Below, piece by piece: positions 1-9,689 of a stretch of 47,249 bases of DNA (the first letter of the stretch is position 1; each line of letters starts with the position of its first letter). A model generated the notes under the pieces. That model ran no database searches and was not told the origin of the DNA. It saw only the letters and a program-made list of their open reading frames with translations. Origin of the DNA: Cylindrodendrum hubeiense (Eukaryota; Ascomycota; Sordariomycetes; Hypocreales; Nectriaceae); NCBI GenBank assembly GCA_014621425.1, contig JAANBB010000323.1, forward strand, positions 1 through 47,249, written 5' to 3'. The position numbers and the translations under genes were made by a program.

Positions 1-146
1 ACGGAGGCGAGGTGCGAGAGCGCAGGCAGGAGGATCAGCGGCGCGAAGGGGATGATGGTTGAGCCCGGGGCGAAGGCTTGCGCTGCGTAGAGGGCGCGGC
101 CTTTGGTGGCGTGGGGGCCAACTTGGATGGCGGGAGACGGCGACAT
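1..146 (-). CDS. SET-domain protein, N-terminal 48 residues (partial)
   Basis: The reverse strand starts with ATG at 144-146 and stays open to the window edge. The peptide (MSPSPAIQVGPHATKGRALY, then a hydrophobic stretch with PFAPLILLPALSHL) matches the start of fungal SET/MYND-type lysine methyltransferases. In that family a short His-x-x-Lys-Gly-Arg-x-Leu motif opens the SET fold and is followed by the strand that begins the split SET domain. No catalytic residues lie in the window, so the family call rests on this N-terminal signature only. It lies downstream of SIL1 on the same strand with 362 bp between the two coding regions. Confidence 0.5.
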   Translation of the reverse strand, partial: MSPSPAIQVGPHATKGRALYAAQAFAPGSTIIPFAPLILLPALSHLAS

Positions 147-508
147 CTTGCCGGTTCTATCTGAATTTGAAGCCGTTGGGCGAGCGAAATTGTGCTGCTG
201 TCGGGGTTTCAATGACGTGAGGGTTCATGTGTTGTCGGTATCAGTTTTGCAGCTGTAAGGTGAAATTCTCTTCGCACTGGGCAGGCGATGAACCTCACCA
301 GGCCACCAAAGCAGGCCGGTTCCACGACAAATCATCTAGGTAAGGTAGGTAAACGTAAACTGGTTGAGTTTTGATTCGAAGTCTGTATTTTCTATTTATC
401 TCGCTCAAATAAGATCGAGGACCAATTTTATGTATTTGCTGATCCAGTGTGGTCTGAACAGTCATTATTCTCAAAGATGACAACACAATTCGACGCTGAT
501 ATCCAGCT
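147..508. other. intergenic: SET-gene promoter and SIL1 3' end
   Basis: This 362-bp gap holds the upstream region of the partial SET gene and the 3' untranslated region of SIL1. Both genes read leftward. I see no RNA gene or repeat. Confidence 0.5.
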
Positions 509-1762
509 CTATAGCTCCTGATGACCAGAGGGAGCCTTGTAATTTTTCCGTGCCAACGCCAGACGGTCATGCAGGTCTTTGCTCCAGTGCCCGCTGTCCC
601 GCTTGTTCGCCTTCATTATCCTCTCCACGTGGTAGTCCCAGCAGCCCTCGTTCGTCTGGCCCTCGACCGTGCTGCACTGGACATCGGTCGACCTGGGCGT
701 GCTGGGCCACTGACCCAGCTTTGCGCCCATGTCCTCGTCCAAGAAGGTGTCGAGGACCAGCTGGCCGACCTTTCGCTGCGCCGCCGCCCACTCCTTGCCC
801 TCGGGGACTAACACCTCGAGGAGGTTGCGCATACCGGCGCTCTTCAGGAACTCGGCCCTAATGGAGTCGCTCTTGATGAGGCCGTTGATGGCACCCGCCT
901 TGGCCTTGGCCTTTGCGGCGGGCTGTTTTGCGTCGTCGCCGGTAACGGTGTTGGACGGCATGAAGCTTGAGTAGAAGCCCTCGCTCAGAGGCTTGTCATT
1001 CTGGGGGCACTTGAACTCCATGATCTTCGACCATTCATTGATTACCTTCTCTAAGGCGGTCGGGTTGTTCTGCAGTGCGCCAGCGAGGATCGCGGCCGCT
1101 TGCTGGTCTCGAGGGGTGATACCGTCGGCCGAGGGAGCTCCCTGATCAGCCATTAAACAAAACAGCCCCTTCAACACGGCCGGGTCCTCGGTAATCTTCA
1201 GGCCGTAGTAGATGTCGTGAGACAGGTCCTCCATCCCTTCCAATGCGTTGTCAAAGACCTCGCCACCGTCGATATCACCGCTCTTCAGCATCTTCATTGC
1301 CTGGAAAAAAGGCTCTGCCTCATACTCCGGTTTCGGCTCCTTAATCTTGCCGACTGTCTCATACTTTGGCGCGCCTCTGGGGACAGGAGGGGCGTCGGGC
1401 TCTTGGGGATCCACAACGAGAACGGCTTGGTCCACCGGCAAGCCCTCCAACGAGGGGTCAACTTCATCGGGAACATTGATCTTGGCCTCCTTCTCGCCTG
1501 TCCAGATGTTCAGGCGCACGTGGAGGCCATTGGGAAGTTCCTGGTCCTCGCGAACGGTCTGGAACTCATCCGTTGGTTGAAATATGCGGGGGTAACACTC
1601 GTCTGGGTTGGAGGTGTGGCAGATGAGGTCGACATCTGCGGACGGTGAAGGTTGTGACGAGGATGAGGCCTGGGCTGGTGCTGCGAGGATGCACAGCAAT
1701 ACTCCAAAGATCATGGCGAGCAGGAGTGGCAAGGTTGTTGCCTTTGCCCTTGAGGGAGCCAT
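509..1762 (-). CDS. SIL1: SIL1, ER nucleotide exchange factor for BiP/Kar2
   Basis: This single-exon gene encodes 417 aa. SIL1 releases ADP from the lumenal Hsp70 BiP (Kar2) and supports protein import and folding in the endoplasmic reticulum. The start at 1762 (MAPSRAKATTLP) is preferred over an in-frame upstream ATG at 1798 because it puts a strong hydrophobic signal peptide at residues 9-32. A conserved fungal SIL1 block follows at about residues 47-95 (LICHTSNPDECYPRIFQPTD, then a Gly-Leu-His-Val-Arg-Leu-Asn strand and Thr-Gly-Glu-Lys-Glu-Ala). The rest is helical, as in the armadillo-like SIL1 fold. The protein ends in HQEL, an HDEL-type ER-retention signal, which fits a lumenal resident. 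No intron or lesion is visible. Confidence 0.9.
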   Translation of the reverse strand: MAPSRAKATTLPLLLAMIFGVLLCILAAPAQASSSSQPSPSADVDLICHTSNPDECYPRIFQPTDEFQTVREDQELPNGLHVRLNIWTGEKEAKINVPDEVDPSLEGLPVDQAVLVVDPQEPDAPPVPRGAPKYETVGKIKEPKPEYEAEPFFQAMKMLKSGDIDGGEVFDNALEGMEDLSHDIYYGLKITEDPAVLKGLFCLMADQGAPSADGITPRDQQAAAILAGALQNNPTALEKVINEWSKIMEFKCPQNDKPLSEGFYSSFMPSNTVTGDDAKQPAAKAKAKAGAINGLIKSDSIRAEFLKSAGMRNLLEVLVPEGKEWAAAQRKVGQLVLDTFLDEDMGAKLGQWPSTPRSTDVQCSTVEGQTNEGCWDYHVERIMKANKRDSGHWSKDLHDRLALARKNYKAPSGHQEL

Positions 1763-2971
1763 CTTGCTAATCTGGAGATTGGGTACCCGCTTCGTCAACC
1801 AAATGTGCGGTGAGTTGTTGGAGGGTTGGAGGTTGAAGGGCGATTAGCCGTTGGAGTGGGCGTAGTGGGCGTCTTAGTGGTGGAGTCTTGCAGGGCGAAT
1901 TCAGGGCCAGGGCAATGTGAAGGGGGGTATCATGAACAATTGAGGGATGAGTTATCGGCCAGCCAGATGCAACTCAAAGGGGATATAAGGGAGAATATTT
2001 GGGGCGAAAAGAACAGCAAATCTGCGATCGTGAGTCAATCTGACGATAGAGGACACTTCATTCAGATGGATCGAAGTCGCTAGAAGTTTAGTGCAATTGC
2101 AACTTGGCATCATCAGAGGGCCACTTGGGCAGATGAATTTTGGCACTTTCTCATTGGCCCAGAAGGCAACTGCCCGATTAGTCATGCATTCAGCAACCAA
2201 CCGCCAGCCCCACCATCGGCCACTGTAAGCCCGGAGCCCTCGGGGCGCGTCAAGGCGAAGACAGTGCGAAGGGTGGTCAATATGGGACCAGCGTTGACAC
2301 TCTCGATTAACCACCTATGAACTGGTTGGTTAAACTCGGTCTCAATAAAAAGGGCGGGCTTTCTACAGCAAATCCCTCATTCAGCGTCCTTTGCTACCCT
2401 CAGGGCCCTCTAAGGATGGGACGAAGGAGGCGAAGGGTTGAGTATTGGGAATGTCTCATGGCCACCAACCTCCCCTTTGAGTCGAGGAGCACCAATAATC
2501 CTCGGGGAGTTGTAGGCCTTGAGGACCATTGCAAAATGAAAAAACTACAGCTTAACTGTTGAAGTTGGATTACATCATGGATCGGTCCGTTCGTGTGGAC
2601 TTTGACGCACCTTCGCGGCGCCAAAGTGCGGCGTGGCTGCTGGCGCATTATCACGGGCGGCTGGGACGGTCACACCGTGAACCGTTTACCATCAAGTATA
2701 GAACATCCTGTTTCAGGATGAACTCAAATCCCTAGAATTCCTCTCGGGAGGGCGTCACGGGAGACTAGGGAACGGGGAGGAGTCACCTGTCGTCATGTCC
2801 ATTCGAGGGAGAGGCTGGTGTAAGTGGGACATGTAACGGCGCTGTCCCATTGACGCCAAGGTATAAGTTGACACCAAGGAAGCATGCAATTTCAACAATA
2901 TCAACAGAAACACCCGCACAAACCTCTTCAAACCTCTTCAAATCTCTTCAAACTTCTTCTATAAACAAATC
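1763..2971. other. 1.2-kb intergenic region
   Basis: This spacer separates the divergent SIL1 and small secreted protein genes. Open frames here look random, with no domain or signal peptide. At 2921-2960, just before the small gene, lie four imperfect 10-bp units (AACCTCTTCA type). Confidence 0.5.
2921..2960 (+). repeat. four tandem 10-bp CT-rich units
   Basis: The units read AACCTCTTCA, AACCTCTTCA, AATCTCTTCA and AACTTCTTCT. They end 11 bp before the ATG of the small secreted protein gene, so they probably lie in its leader or core promoter. CT-rich tracts are common just upstream of highly expressed fungal genes; a role here is inferred. Confidence 0.7.
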
Positions 2972-3211
2972 ATGGCGTCCTTCAGGCTCTCTCTCTGCGT
3001 GATCTTATTCGTCTGCGCGATCGGACTCCACGCCGCCCCCACGATCCACCGCCACAGAGCCCTTCATGCTCAACTCATGCACCGACATCACGCGAAGTCG
3101 GGGGTCCCCGCTCCAGCACCTCATGTGCTTTTCGAAACTCAAGAGAAGCCTAATGCGAGGGCGCTGTCCGAGAGTTTGGGTGATTCTGCACGTCAGAGTC
3201 AGGGTGTTTGA
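2972..3211 (+). CDS. small secreted His-rich protein (79 aa), function unknown
   Basis: A 79-aa frame starts at an ATG in a good context (AAATCATGG). Residues 1-21 form a clear signal peptide (MASFRLSLCVILFVCAIGLH) with a likely cut near Ala-Ala-Pro. The mature part is short and His/Arg-rich (HRHRALHAQLMHRHHAK), then Pro/Ala- and Ser-rich, with no cysteine after the signal. It has no disulphide-bonded effector pattern and no domain I recognise. A CT-rich tandem repeat sits directly upstream. It could be a pheromone-like or processed secreted peptide precursor, but no repeated mature unit is visible. The frame could also be spurious. Confidence 0.5.
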   Translation: MASFRLSLCVILFVCAIGLHAAPTIHRHRALHAQLMHRHHAKSGVPAPAPHVLFETQEKPNARALSESLGDSARQSQGV

Positions 3212-4004
3212 GATAGTGATGACGGTCGGGGCTTTGTCGATACTACGATGCAATTATGGGAATTTCATGGTGAGTTAAAGACGTTATTCAATTCAACAAG
3301 ACAATTATTAACTTGGAAAGACAGGATCAATTGAAGTGATGGTATATGAGGATGGTTGTGATTTACAAAGGGAACGGGCGATGGATGGGTCAGCACAAAT
3401 CGTACTCTAATACTCCGTAATATGGTGGGTGGATGGTGGACATGTGGTGGGAAGGGCGTTTCTGGTGCCAGTCTCGATCTGGTGGGTTGAGTGCCAATAC
3501 TGAATAGTTGGATATTTCGAATGTTTAAACTTATAAATCTATCAATGAATTTTTCTCCAACATACGATTCAATGACAGACGAGATGCTGTCCTCTATTCT
3601 CTCAGTCTCACAGTCGACGTATTATTAACGCCAGGTCAGGTACGTGCACAGTCTCTAGCGCACGTCACACGGTACGGCCCCACTCTCGCGCCGTTGTTGA
3701 CCCGGGATTCTTCCAATTATAGACACGGGTCAGGAGCTATGAGCAGGTCTCCCTCCTATCCAACGTCACGGTGTCAAGCAATTTCCCACACCTGACTTCA
3801 ATGTTCCAAGCGACCACGAACCGGACCGCCGACCGCTGTGCCGTTTCTTTCGCTCCGAGCGTTCACTGAATTCACTCTTTTTGGGATTGTCTCCGGTGGA
3901 TCAGCACACGGCATCCATCCGACTCGGCTTTATTTTAGCCAGCACCCGGCCCCGACTCCCTCAGCACTCTCTTGGTCTTCCGACAGACCACCCCTCCCGA
4001 CACC
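3212..4004. other. intergenic region upstream of the glutaredoxin gene
   Basis: This 0.8-kb spacer lies between the small secreted protein and the glutaredoxin. It is AT-rich in its first half and CT-rich just before the glutaredoxin start, as expected of a promoter. I see no other feature. Confidence 0.5.
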
Positions 4005-4944
4005 ATGCCCTCCCCCCGCCGAGTCCGCCTGCTTATGCTGGCAGGCCTGTTGGCCTTCGTCTTCGTCCTCTTCTATACCTCGGGCTTCGACTCCGGCCAT
4101 GATGCCGACTACCAAAGCAACCAGGGTTTCATCCAGAAGACCAAGGACGCCATGCACGGCGGATCACCTCCCGGAGAAGCTGTGTTGGACTCACAGACCG
4201 GCCAGAAGGCCGGACACATCCCCGCCGACAAGGATGCCGATGGTGATGTCGACGAAGATGACCGCGAATTGGCCCTTGGGATGCAGGAGAGGCTGAAGGC
4301 TGCGGAGGTGCAGGCTAAGGAAAAGGCTAACCAGAGGGGTGGCTTGCGACCCGATCCCCCGCGCCAGATCGTTGGTGTCGGTAGCTCTGCGGACGGCCAG
4401 AAAGATGGCCAGAAAGATGGCCAGACTGAGAAGAGCGGAAGTGGAAGCGGCAGTGGCAGCAGTGACGCTGTTGTTGAGTCTAAGTCTAAGGAAAAGGAAA
4501 AGGAAGTCGAGTCAAACACCGAAGCCCGAGAGGCGCAATCGGAGCTCAGCTCCATCCTCAGAAAAGGCCCTGGTACGTGAAACGACGAAGGCTTCGTGGA
4601 AATATTTTGCTAACAACCATCCAGTCATCATCTTCTCCAAGTCGTACTGCCCTTTCTCGAAACGCGCCAAGGGCATCCTGCTGGAGAAGTACGCCATCAC
4701 CCCCGAGCCTTACGTCGTCGAACTCGACAAGCATCCCCTGATGTCCGATCTGCAAGACCAGCTCGAAAAGAGCACTGGCCGGAGGACGGTCCCCAACATT
4801 ATCGTCAACGGCGTGAGCATTGGAGGCGCAGACGACATTGTGGCCCTCGACAACGACGACAAGCTGGTCGCCAAGATCCTCGAGCTCGGCAAAAACAAGG
4901 TCGAGGTTTCCGAACGATTCGTGACAGGCGGTTCCACAAAATAG
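4005..4944 (+). CDS. membrane-anchored monothiol glutaredoxin (Grx6/Grx7-like)
   Basis: The two exons are 4005-4572 and 4625-4944, giving 295 aa. The 52-nt intron has donor GTACGT, branch TGCTAAC and acceptor CAG and is phase 1. Residues about 8-25 form one membrane helix (LLMLAGLLAFVFVLFY), typical of type II secretory-pathway glutaredoxins of the yeast Grx6/Grx7 group. A long acidic, Gly-Ser-rich linker follows and includes a GQKD triple repeat. The thioredoxin-fold domain fills residues about 190-285. Its active site SYCPFSKRAK has one cysteine (Cys198), so it is monothiol. The later TVPNIIVNG and GGADDI motifs bind glutathione. The inferred role is thiol-redox control in the ER or Golgi. 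The exact yeast counterpart cannot be fixed from sequence alone. Confidence 0.9.
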
Positions 4945-5839
4945 GAGCATCTTTGTGCCATCTTCTTCTAAAGCCTTTTTTATTTTCTTTCTGTACTTGT
5001 ACTTTGGCACCCATACGGCCATCTATGAAGGGTTTGGGTAAGACTGGAGCACCATGACGACTGCCACCTGGGTGGATGGCAGATCATGTTTGGAGTTTTG
5101 GCGTCTGAGATTGTATGTATAAATGAATCAGGGCAATGTGAAGTTGCGATCGGGATGGCTGAGACTTGAGGCAGAGATGTACTTCGAAGCAAGTGCAGCG
5201 GCGCCAGTGTTCTCTAGGTATTCTTGATATTAATGATCAAGATTGTGTACCCGGTGGTCTTTCATGTTTCCCTTCTGATCGCAACGTATTATTTGACAAG
5301 TGAATCTCTCTAGCCTCTCCCCGATTCTCACTGTCTCTCCATTGCCACGTCCTGGCTGTTGGCATCCTTAACATTCCTCCCCCGACACATCTCCTAGATC
5401 ACCGAGTTCGAGATCGGGTCAATGTTGAGTGGAGGCTTTTCGGTAACAAAGCCGGACGCCGCCTGGCCGCCATTTCCCAACCCCGCTCACCAGGGTGGGC
5501 GATCTTGGACATGCTAGTCCGCCCACAACGTCAACGTCTGGAAGGAGTGGAGATTCATGGAGACGATTCTCCGCCCAGGCAGTTGGTTTTTCTAGACGTA
5601 TTCTTACATGTCTATCGAAGACAACCCAGAGGACCTCTAACTAGCACAATTGCTTGCCAGGTGTCTAGTGGTTGGGCAGCCATGTGATACATTTGCCGTC
5701 AATCTCCTGGACGATTGGTCTTAGGGATAGCTAGTATTACTCAGTAAAGGATAGCTATAAGAGACCAAACTAAAGTCATTCCCTACACAGAAAATCCGGA
5801 GCTCTAATGGCTAAATACTCAGATGGCCACAAAAACAAG
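4945..5839. other. intergenic region between convergent genes
   Basis: This 0.9-kb stretch holds the 3' ends of the glutaredoxin gene and of the leftward 626-aa orphan. I see no RNA gene, repeat or convincing coding frame. Confidence 0.45.
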
Positions 5840-7720
5840 TTAGGCTTCACATCCCTCTCCATCTATTGAAGGTGGTACTAAGGCTTTTACCCATGAGGAA
5901 ACGTGGGAAAGGGATTTTGGCTCACTTTTCTCTTCCTCGTTTTCCTCTTCCTCATCACTTTCAGGAATGTCTAGCCACTCATGAGTCCATATGTCCTTCT
6001 CATGTAGTGCATAGCCATCAGAGCGTAGCCAACCAAATATACTACGCGTTGCAACTTCTGAAATGAACTCTTTGGTGTGTTTAAGACCCTCTGTAGATGG
6101 TAGACTCAGCTCCAAGTAATCCAGACCACCAGGAAGGGACCTTGGAGCCTTACAAGTGGTGGTAGACTTTTCGTGTTGAGACTCACCACTAACACAATGC
6201 CAAGTAAATCCATTGTATTGAAGGGCATGCCCACTGCAATCTTTGTGGATTCTGACCTCGATGTCTGTATGCTCAATTGCAGTTGCGCCAAATGGAGCCC
6301 ACTGGCAGACTGGAGCTCGAGAGTGATCATCTGCTTGGGCAAGAAAAAGAAGACGGCACTCATCTGCACGAGAAATCCGTCCGCTCTCACGGCAACTATC
6401 CGATAAAGGCTCTTGAATGAAAGACTGAACAGTGCCCGACCATGCAGCAGCGTTCAGGTCTACTAGGATTTGTCCGAAGCCAGCTTGTCTTATGAACTTT
6501 CCTTGAAGTCCAAGGATTATTGCCCCTAGCCAGAGGGGGGCAGTCTCGGGAAGTCGTTGCATGAACATTTGTCCCAGAACCCATGGGTCACTTTCAAGTA
6601 GTGGATTTATAACATCCAAAGCTCCCTGTAGCCAGGGTCCGGCCTTGTTGCATTCCACACCTGACTCAAAGAAAACGCCGGGTAAAATACTGTGGATGCC
6701 TCTACTATGACAACTCAATGTGAGGAGTCGGTCCAAATCTTGATGCGTTATCCGTTGTGGCTGTGTACTAGTTCTGTGTTGTTGCTGTTCATGGCAAGAA
6801 TTTGATCCGATTTCTTGCTTGCCATTTCCAGTCTTTGGTGCTGGTAAAATCAAAGATCCTGTTCCTTGCAAGGATGGCAGTAGAAGAACTGCGGCTAGAG
6901 CGGCTAAGCTTTGATCCTCGGCGTCATGAAGTTGGCAGAATTTGTCGAGAAACTGAATAGCTTCGATAGACGATACAGCTTTGCTCTGAATTGGAGGCGG
7001 CGATGGAGGGAGCTGGGAGGCTGAAAGAGCAAAATCGATGCCTTGTACCAGAGAAGTGGACCACGGTGCCAATAACTCGTCATCTTCCATAATCATCATC
7101 GCCTCCCATCCTCTCCCGGGTGCCAGAACTGCAGCCCACCAACGAGCCTCCTCGGGACTGCAACTACCAACGAAAACTTCGATCATTGTATTCTGAGGAG
7201 AGTCTTCGTGAACAAAATGATACCCAGGCGCTTGAACGTCGGTGTACGCGATGGAGCTCTGCCTAGGCATAAGTTCAGCCCAACGAGTTGATAGCACATA
7301 AGCCCATCCTAGCATAAGGATAGAGATGTAGTTTTGATCATGGAGAGGAAACCAGCTCTTGAAGTAGCTATCATTCTCATTGGGTTGATCAATAGACAGA
7401 GAAATCGGTTTCTTGGTTGAGACTGTGATCTCCACAAGCTTTCGGAAAGGGGGCATCCCATGGTGGCACCCTAAACACGGAGAGCCCCATTCTGAAAACC
7501 CGCTGACATATGCCCAGCTATTTCTCGGATACTTTGCATATTTTATCTCCAAATTTGATGGGAAACGAGGGTGCTGTGGAAAGGCGTCGCTGAGTGAAAG
7601 AGCGTAAGGGGGCAATGCTGGTCTCGCTTGGGCTTGGCGGCGCAATCTAGACCACAGCCTGAAACTAGCCGCGTGCGTAGCATGATACTCCTCGGCGCTC
7701 GGTTGGATGGTTTCAATCAT
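5840..7720 (-). CDS. orphan protein of 626 aa
   Basis: One uninterrupted frame encodes 626 aa from ATG 7718-7720 (MIETIQPSAEEYHATHAASF). An in-frame ATG at 7801 would add 27 residues with little coding character. The protein has no signal peptide. It has a Trp- and Cys-containing N-terminal third (motifs GSPCLGCHHGMPPF and LGWAYVLSTRWAEL), a Pro/Gln-rich variable centre, a hydrophobic helical part (PLWLGAIILGLQGKFIRQAG) and an acidic Glu-rich C-terminus. It resembles long uncharacterised proteins scattered through Pezizomycotina, but I cannot assign a catalytic family. Its length and normal codon use argue for a real gene. Confidence 0.75.
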   Translation of the reverse strand: MIETIQPSAEEYHATHAASFRLWSRLRRQAQARPALPPYALSLSDAFPQHPRFPSNLEIKYAKYPRNSWAYVSGFSEWGSPCLGCHHGMPPFRKLVEITVSTKKPISLSIDQPNENDSYFKSWFPLHDQNYISILMLGWAYVLSTRWAELMPRQSSIAYTDVQAPGYHFVHEDSPQNTMIEVFVGSCSPEEARWWAAVLAPGRGWEAMMIMEDDELLAPWSTSLVQGIDFALSASQLPPSPPPIQSKAVSSIEAIQFLDKFCQLHDAEDQSLAALAAVLLLPSLQGTGSLILPAPKTGNGKQEIGSNSCHEQQQHRTSTQPQRITHQDLDRLLTLSCHSRGIHSILPGVFFESGVECNKAGPWLQGALDVINPLLESDPWVLGQMFMQRLPETAPLWLGAIILGLQGKFIRQAGFGQILVDLNAAAWSGTVQSFIQEPLSDSCRESGRISRADECRLLFLAQADDHSRAPVCQWAPFGATAIEHTDIEVRIHKDCSGHALQYNGFTWHCVSGESQHEKSTTTCKAPRSLPGGLDYLELSLPSTEGLKHTKEFISEVATRSIFGWLRSDGYALHEKDIWTHEWLDIPESDEEEENEEEKSEPKSLSHVSSWVKALVPPSIDGEGCEA

Positions 7721-8014
7721 AGTTCGATAATAGGCAAAATGGAGTTTTGTTGGCTTGGAAAGGGAACAGATTGGGAAGATGCAAGGTGATGAAATGGGCA
7801 TGGGGACTTTGGAGGTGGGGTTTCTTGTGTATCCGCAATACGCGGCTGAGAACCAGTTAGGCCCACTAATTGCAGAAGATCCAATATTCGACGGTTCTTC
7901 AGCTTCTTAGATGTAGAGGATATACTGTTTAGCGATAATTTCGGCTTAGAAAATCGGTGGACTAGTAACTCAAAAAACACTAATTCATCATAAGCCGAGG
8001 AATATTAAAAAAGC
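7721..8014. other. upstream region of the 626-aa orphan
   Basis: This is just under 300 bp of promoter-like sequence for the leftward gene. It also has short frames without recognisable content. Confidence 0.35.
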
Positions 8015-8150
8015 ATTGACTCTTACCAGCCATAGCTAGTCCTCCGATAGCACCTCACTGCTCATCACCCCACTTGTCGAAAGCATCCTCAATTAATTTC
8101 CTGAGTTTCGCAAGACCAAGCCAGAAATCGGCACCGCAATTCTGTACACT
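8015..8150 (+). pseudogene. decayed partial copy of the neighbouring membrane-protein gene
   Basis: The stretch aligns with about 8735-8870 of the intact downstream gene. The relic has TCCTCCGATAGCACCTC where the gene has TCCTCCAATAGCGCCTC. Both share CCTGAGTTTCGCAAGA or CCCGAGTTTCGCAAGA. Translated, the relic reads TPLVESILN, then stop (TAA 8094-8096), then FPEFRKTKPEIGTAIL. The gene reads TPLIECILQD, FPEFRKTELGASAVIL. Similarity fades on both sides, so only about 45 codons survive. This is either a truncated tandem duplicate or what remains of an older paralogue. Confidence 0.75.
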
Positions 8151-8591
8151 TGATAATCATTTCGGTTTCTTTCTCCGATTGCAACGCATTGTTAGTGGAG
8201 GCAACCTCCCTTATTCCTTGTTGCCTCGTAGTCTCCCACAGTTGCCCCCCTGCTAGGTCCTGGTCTTGATAGTCACAATGCCGCGACCGCTGCAGTTTTG
8301 CTGTACAGGTTTGTCGATTCGACGGGGATCTAAGACGCCGATTACCCAGTGACTTGATTCCTCTACTACATCGTTCGTTTTCAGTCGTTCAGGTTCACTA
8401 GTTTGGCCCCCAAGTTGCGTGGTGACCCTTAGATGATTATATGGTTTACTTACGAATACCCACTAGCTTTTAGCCCCCAACGAGGCCGGTTTGAGTGGAT
8501 TGTATTAATGTCCCAGCCTTCTTTCTATTTGATCGTGCAGGTCTTTTATTTTTTTATTTTTCTTGATCTTCAATTTGCTCGCACATCTACA
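8151..8591. other. promoter region of the membrane-protein gene
   Basis: This 441-bp spacer lies between the relic and the intact gene. A T-rich tract at about 8545-8575 precedes the start codon. Nothing else stands out. Confidence 0.4.
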
Positions 8592-9689
8592 ATGAGGAAA
8601 TTGCAACTCGTTCTGACGACGGCGTCGCTGTTTTTGTGCCTGGCTCAATGCTCGCCCACACACCAATTTGACCAATTCTTCCCCGGTTGGAACCAGTACC
8701 TACAAGACATTATCCACAACAAGTGTCCAGAAGAACTCAATGAGTACCTAACCGGCAACAACCGATCCTCCAATAGCGCCTCGTCGGTCGTTACCCCTCT
8801 CATCGAATGCATCCTCCAAGATTTTCCCGAGTTTCGCAAGACAGAACTGGGCGCTAGTGCCGTGATCCTGGGCCTGCTGCCGACCATCCTGCAGAGCCTG
8901 GGCAGTACAACGGCTGAGACGGCCGTGTTGGCGCGCAGACGGCCCTTCTTGGCTCTCCTACTAGCGGGAGGAAGCCCGGCCGTGAATATAGCCAGGGGAA
9001 GTGAGTTTGCCGAGACGTTGGCGAAATTCGTCAAGGGCGGAGAGGCGCACAACACGATCCCTGGTGTGCAACTGAGGTTGCTGAGTCCGCGCTTGTGGCC
9101 CTGGATCAGCGTTTTGGAATACCTGCTTGTGGGCTGCGCAGTCACGAATGTGATCCATTTGACGTATCGGCTGGGAGTCAACGCTGTCGTGGGGTTCGCG
9201 CGCGAAACCATCTTCATGCTGCCCCTCTGGGCGTTTCTGGCAGTGATAATTCATCTCGGGGGTACCATCATCCTGCATCTACGCGTCACAGTCGGGGTTG
9301 CGGACGGATTCAAGCACCGCACTGAGCAGAAAACCGGTGGCTTCCCGTCCTTGGTCCTCCAAGAGTTTACCCCCTGTGCTTTCCAGCCAGCAAAAGTCCT
9401 TGTGTGGCGGGAGAAAGAAACCATCTGGTTTCTCGTACTCTCCTGGTTCCTGAACTTGGGAATCCTCATCCACATTGTTTTCGGCACTCTGGTCATGTCC
9501 AGTCTGCTTTTCTTCAGTGTGGTAGATTCGGTCGTCATAATTACTAGGTTTGTGGGCAGTGCAATAGTCTGCAGAACTGTCGTTAGGATTGAATTGGCGG
9601 GCATGACGGAGAGTATGAGACATCCCGACTTGAACAAGCACCCAAAGGATGAGGTTGAACTCAAGTTACTTAACCCTGTAAATGTATGA
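8592..9689 (+). CDS. multi-pass membrane protein, fungal orphan family (365 aa)
   Basis: The frame is open from an upstream ATG at 8433. The ATG at 8592 is chosen because it starts a typical signal peptide (MRKLQLVLTTASLFLCLAQC). The ectodomain is about 70 residues with conserved cysteines. A helical region follows (SAVILGLLPTILQSLGS, RRPFLALLLAGGSPAV), then four hydrophobic segments near residues 165-190, 200-230, 275-300 and 305-330. The pattern matches an uncharacterised family often seen in Sordariomycetes, in which a block resembling LARRRPFLALLLA is conserved. No transport or enzyme motif is visible. A decayed fragment of the same gene lies 450 bp upstream, which suggests a history of local duplication. 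Confidence 0.75.
   Translation: MRKLQLVLTTASLFLCLAQCSPTHQFDQFFPGWNQYLQDIIHNKCPEELNEYLTGNNRSSNSASSVVTPLIECILQDFPEFRKTELGASAVILGLLPTILQSLGSTTAETAVLARRRPFLALLLAGGSPAVNIARGSEFAETLAKFVKGGEAHNTIPGVQLRLLSPRLWPWISVLEYLLVGCAVTNVIHLTYRLGVNAVVGFARETIFMLPLWAFLAVIIHLGGTIILHLRVTVGVADGFKHRTEQKTGGFPSLVLQEFTPCAFQPAKVLVWREKETIWFLVLSWFLNLGILIHIVFGTLVMSSLLFFSVVDSVVIITRFVGSAIVCRTVVRIELAGMTESMRHPDLNKHPKDEVELKLLNPVNV

Noticed and set aside
1217..1648. Forward-strand frame over the SIL1 gene
   Set aside because: It is antisense to a well-conserved gene and has no recognisable content.
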